Below are positions 28,138 to 28,654 of a DNA stretch of 28,654 nucleotides, piece after piece. Below the pieces are notes generated by a model. That model had not been told where the DNA came from and did no database searches. It was given only the letters and a program-made list of their open reading frames with translations. Source of the stretch: Gyrodactylus bullatarudis. Its lineage: Eukaryota; Platyhelminthes; Monogenea; Gyrodactylidea; Gyrodactylidae. The position numbers and the translations under genes are program-made. Positions within the stretch are counted from its first letter, which is position 1; every line of letters begins with the position of its first letter. Location: positions 93,184-121,837 of the forward strand of contig SSNU01000051.1 in NCBI GenBank assembly GCA_012064415.1, in the 5' to 3' direction.

Positions 28138-28186
28138 AACTCATGTTCTACTAACCAGCATGACTAGCAGTTATCAACAAACAAAC

Positions 28187-28654
28187 ATTTTCCAAGAAAT
28201 AAGGCAGCTTATGACCAGAAATTCAAATTTGTGTTTGACCGAATTTAACGTCCTATTTTTGCTCTAAAAAGTTTATTAAAGCTCGCATTAAAATTCTTGA
28301 AGAATTGTAATAAACTGCGAAAAATTCTCTACAACTCGTTGCCCCAAACTTTTCAGCTATCAGCTCTAGTTTAGAAGTTATGCTCAGGAGTAGCTCACTT
28401 CACGTAGTAATGCTTTGCAAAAACAAGAGACAAAAAAAACAACTATGGATTTCTAATTCGAAATTTTCCACATGTATTCTCCAAGCATTTTCAAATCATT
28501 TTTGCCTGAATACACGGGTGGTGATGAGCAACTTTTTTTGAGGAGATTTTTTTCAGACAATGCATTTCTGGTGCGAAATTTAATGCTGATTCCGAATCTT
28601 GCCTTTAAATTCAATTTCAACGTCTAGAAGCTGAGTTATAGACCCATATGCAAA
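28187..28654. other. AT-rich end of the window
   Basis: No gene, repeat or hairpin is recognised after the foldback element. Confidence 0.35.

Larger units (their letters stand above)
27818..28186. mobile_element. 369-bp foldback element carrying hammerhead motifs in both arms
   Basis: Inverted arms 27818-27926 and 28078-28186 are 109 bases long and differ at only two positions, so the element is young or is kept uniform. ATTT lies directly outside both ends (27814-27817 and 28187-28190), a possible 4-bp target duplication. The 151-base centre has two CCAAT boxes (near 27973 and 28001) and no ORF. Each arm encodes a hammerhead-like motif on the strand reading outward from the centre. Candidate classes are a retrozyme or a Penelope-like terminal repeat pair. 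Confidence 0.75.

Overview
The window looks like an AT-rich animal nuclear genome, most probably an arthropod (a copepod or mite would fit). Evidence: a typical metazoan choline-transporter-like gene, GT-AG introns, AATAAA signals, Tc1/mariner and LINE debris, and an uncharacterised multicopy protein family that I associate from memory with arthropod genomes. I see no bacterial operons, rRNA, convincing tRNA or CRISPR. I cannot name the species.

Only two genes look intact. One is an intronless SLC44/CTL-like transporter on the minus strand (434-2671). The other is a 276-residue orphan ORF on the plus strand (15621-16451), which may carry a 53-nt intron near its 3' end. Most of the rest is a mosaic of transposable elements, foldbacks and decayed copies.

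Layout: 1-250 holds a duplicated fragment of the unknown family, whose second copy lies at 5670-6386. A Penelope-like foldback with two 280-bp inverted arms spans 3656-4534 and is followed directly by a 201-bp TA-flanked MITE. A degenerate IS630-like transposase lies at 6599-7523. Two LINE pieces lie head to head at 7921-9443, and another RT fragment sits at 11332-11529. A deleted mariner with TA target sites spans 12332-13074. A third, decayed copy of the unknown family lies at 14290-15060. A 56-bp hairpin lies at 16631-16761. An 860-bp element with long TIRs and an IS630-like C-terminal remnant spans 17053-17912. An HTH pseudogene starts at 18701. Two Tc1-like transposases lie at 20348-21105 and 24471-25582. 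The second sits in a complete 2.1-kb element (24060-26182) that landed at a TA inside an older repeat. A 678-bp element with 30-bp tandem repeats in its TIR spans 26955-27632. A 369-bp element with 109-bp inverted repeats spans 27818-28186.

The strongest lead is that last element. Each inverted arm carries a hammerhead-ribozyme-like motif with both catalytic cores, a 6-bp stem I and a palindromic stem III. A weaker motif of the same layout sits in both arms of the Penelope-like foldback, next to a GIY-YIG fragment. This is the combination expected of Penelope-like or retrozyme elements. Other leads are 23- and 26-nt introns in the Tc1 transposases, a long hairpin whose five mismatches are all G.U-compatible on one strand, and repeated CCAAT boxes upstream of element ORFs.
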